DNA of 64,000 bases. Origin: Candidatus Latescibacterota bacterium. Lineage in GTDB: Bacteria; Latescibacterota; UBA2968. The position numbers and the translations under genes were made by a program. This document shows, one piece after another, positions 63,506 through 64,000 of this stretch. The notes beneath the pieces were generated by a model. The model was not told where the DNA came from. It did not search any database and saw only the letters and a list, made by a program, of their open reading frames with translations. Numbering within the stretch: position 1 is the first letter of the stretch; the number at the start of each line of letters is the position of its first letter. The stretch lies in NCBI GenBank assembly GCA_022824945.1, contig JAJDYX010000050.1:124001-188000 (forward strand). Reading direction: 5' to 3'.

Positions 63506-64000
63506 TTATGGTGCTTTTTGTAATGGCTTAGAGTACTGCATAAAATCGTTAAAGAGCACAAATTGAGATTCATCGGTATCAGATTGCGGCCTGTATTGTG
63601 AGAGATACTGGTCTTTGTGCAGCATTTCTGCAAGTGCGATCAAGTCCAACCGCTTGAGTATATCGGCTGTGATTGGACGTTTGGCATCCCAAAAAATGAA
63701 AGAATGCAAAAATTCATGTGCGGCTTTTGAGTTGAGAAGATCGGCGAATAAAATCGCTTCATCTCGATGTGTGCAGGGTAGGAAATAACAGGTATCGTCA
63801 ACCATTGCAGGTTTTCCATCCACAGGAGGTATGATTGAGAATTGGATTTTTTTATATAACCCTGAAATTGCTACCTTCCACTGGGCAAAGGAATAATCGC
63901 CGACGCCGAAGATAGAAAAACGCGGTTTGTTTTTGTAAATAGAGCTTTTTCGCCGATCCAATTTGTCCGCATGGTTTGTGAGATAAGCCCAGGTCCTGGG
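63506..64000 (-). CDS. DNA methyltransferase (N-6 adenine-type), C-terminal part, cut at window edge
   Basis: 164 codons plus stop are in view; the frame is open to the window's last base, with its 5' part beyond 64000. By hand translation it runs TWAYLTNHADKLDRRKSS before SIFGVGDYSFAQWKVAISG, VDDTCYFLPC and FIFWDAKRPITADILKRLDL. These are the C-terminal landmarks of Eco57I/N-6 adenine-specific methylase or restriction-modification proteins. The catalytic NPPF/Y and SAM-binding parts would lie outside. An apparent shorter start at 63961 is a mere TTG inside the gene. It is not linked to parA by an operon: 126 bases with no clear parS separate them. Confidence 0.75.
   Translation of the reverse strand, partial: PRTWAYLTNHADKLDRRKSSIYKNKPRFSIFGVGDYSFAQWKVAISGLYKKIQFSIIPPVDGKPAMVDDTCYFLPCTHRDEAILFADLLNSKAAHEFLHSFIFWDAKRPITADILKRLDLIALAEMLHKDQYLSQYRPQSDTDESQFVLFNDFMQYSKPLQKAP

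Overview
The window is bacterial (code 11): dense, short intergenic gaps, clear Shine-Dalgarno sites, many ATGA/GTGA overlaps, and no rRNA, tRNA or CRISPR array that I could recognise. The gene mix (hydantoinase/oxoprolinase pairs, neutral-ceramidase-like proteins, sulfatase, amidohydrolases, Uma2, S9 peptidase, Gfo/Idh/MocA, redoxin-cytochrome-monooxygenase protein, ParAB) resembles large genomes of uncultured, often marine or sponge-associated lineages such as Poribacteria or Latescibacterota. That placement is an impression only; no marker gene fixes it. No stretch over 300 bases lacks a gene; the longest gap is about 215 bases at 22271-22485.

Region 1 (1-22270) is a catabolic island with three HyuA/HyuB pairs and three neutral-ceramidase-like proteins. 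A plus-strand block (hyuB, hyuA, a CocE C-terminal remnant, ceramidase-like) faces a long minus-strand run from 22270 down to 5674: ceramidase-like, GH106-like glycosidase, hyuA, a HyuB-aminotransferase fusion, ceramidase-like, acyl-CoA ligase, then hyuA and hyuB. A 41-codon threonine-aldolase N-terminal remnant overlaps the start of the second hyuA. The island looks assembled by recombination. A plausible theme is opening of cyclic or N-acyl amides, with the released amino acid and fatty acid passed to transaminase and acyl-CoA ligase.

Region 2 (22486-28652, plus) is a run of an EamA exporter, sulfatase, SnoaL-like protein, DegT aminotransferase, two amidohydrolase-2 proteins and Uma2, closed by a strong terminator. 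Region 3 (28734-37658) has an IorA-like ThDP enzyme and DASS transporter on the minus strand, then plus-strand sugar-acid genes (NagA-like deacetylase, epimerase/dehydrogenase, enolase-superfamily dehydratase), running into a three-gene TolQ/ExbD-like membrane cassette whose first gene takes its signal peptide from a dispersed repeat.

Region 4 (37701-39528) is an AT-rich AAA ATPase plus TOPRIM-like pair that looks like a defence module. Region 5 (39630-50371, minus) holds housekeeping and metabolic genes: dienelactone hydrolase, SthA, alpha/beta hydrolase, EttA, sugar nucleotidyltransferase, DUF3500, SDR and S9 peptidase. Region 6 (50519-64000) has a HigBA-type toxin-antitoxin pair, a Nat-like ABC exporter operon with small membrane proteins, an oxidoreductase/cupin pair facing a zinc alcohol dehydrogenase, an anchored solute-binding protein, a redoxin-cytochrome-monooxygenase lipoprotein, ParAB, and the C-terminal part of a DNA methyltransferase cut by the window edge.
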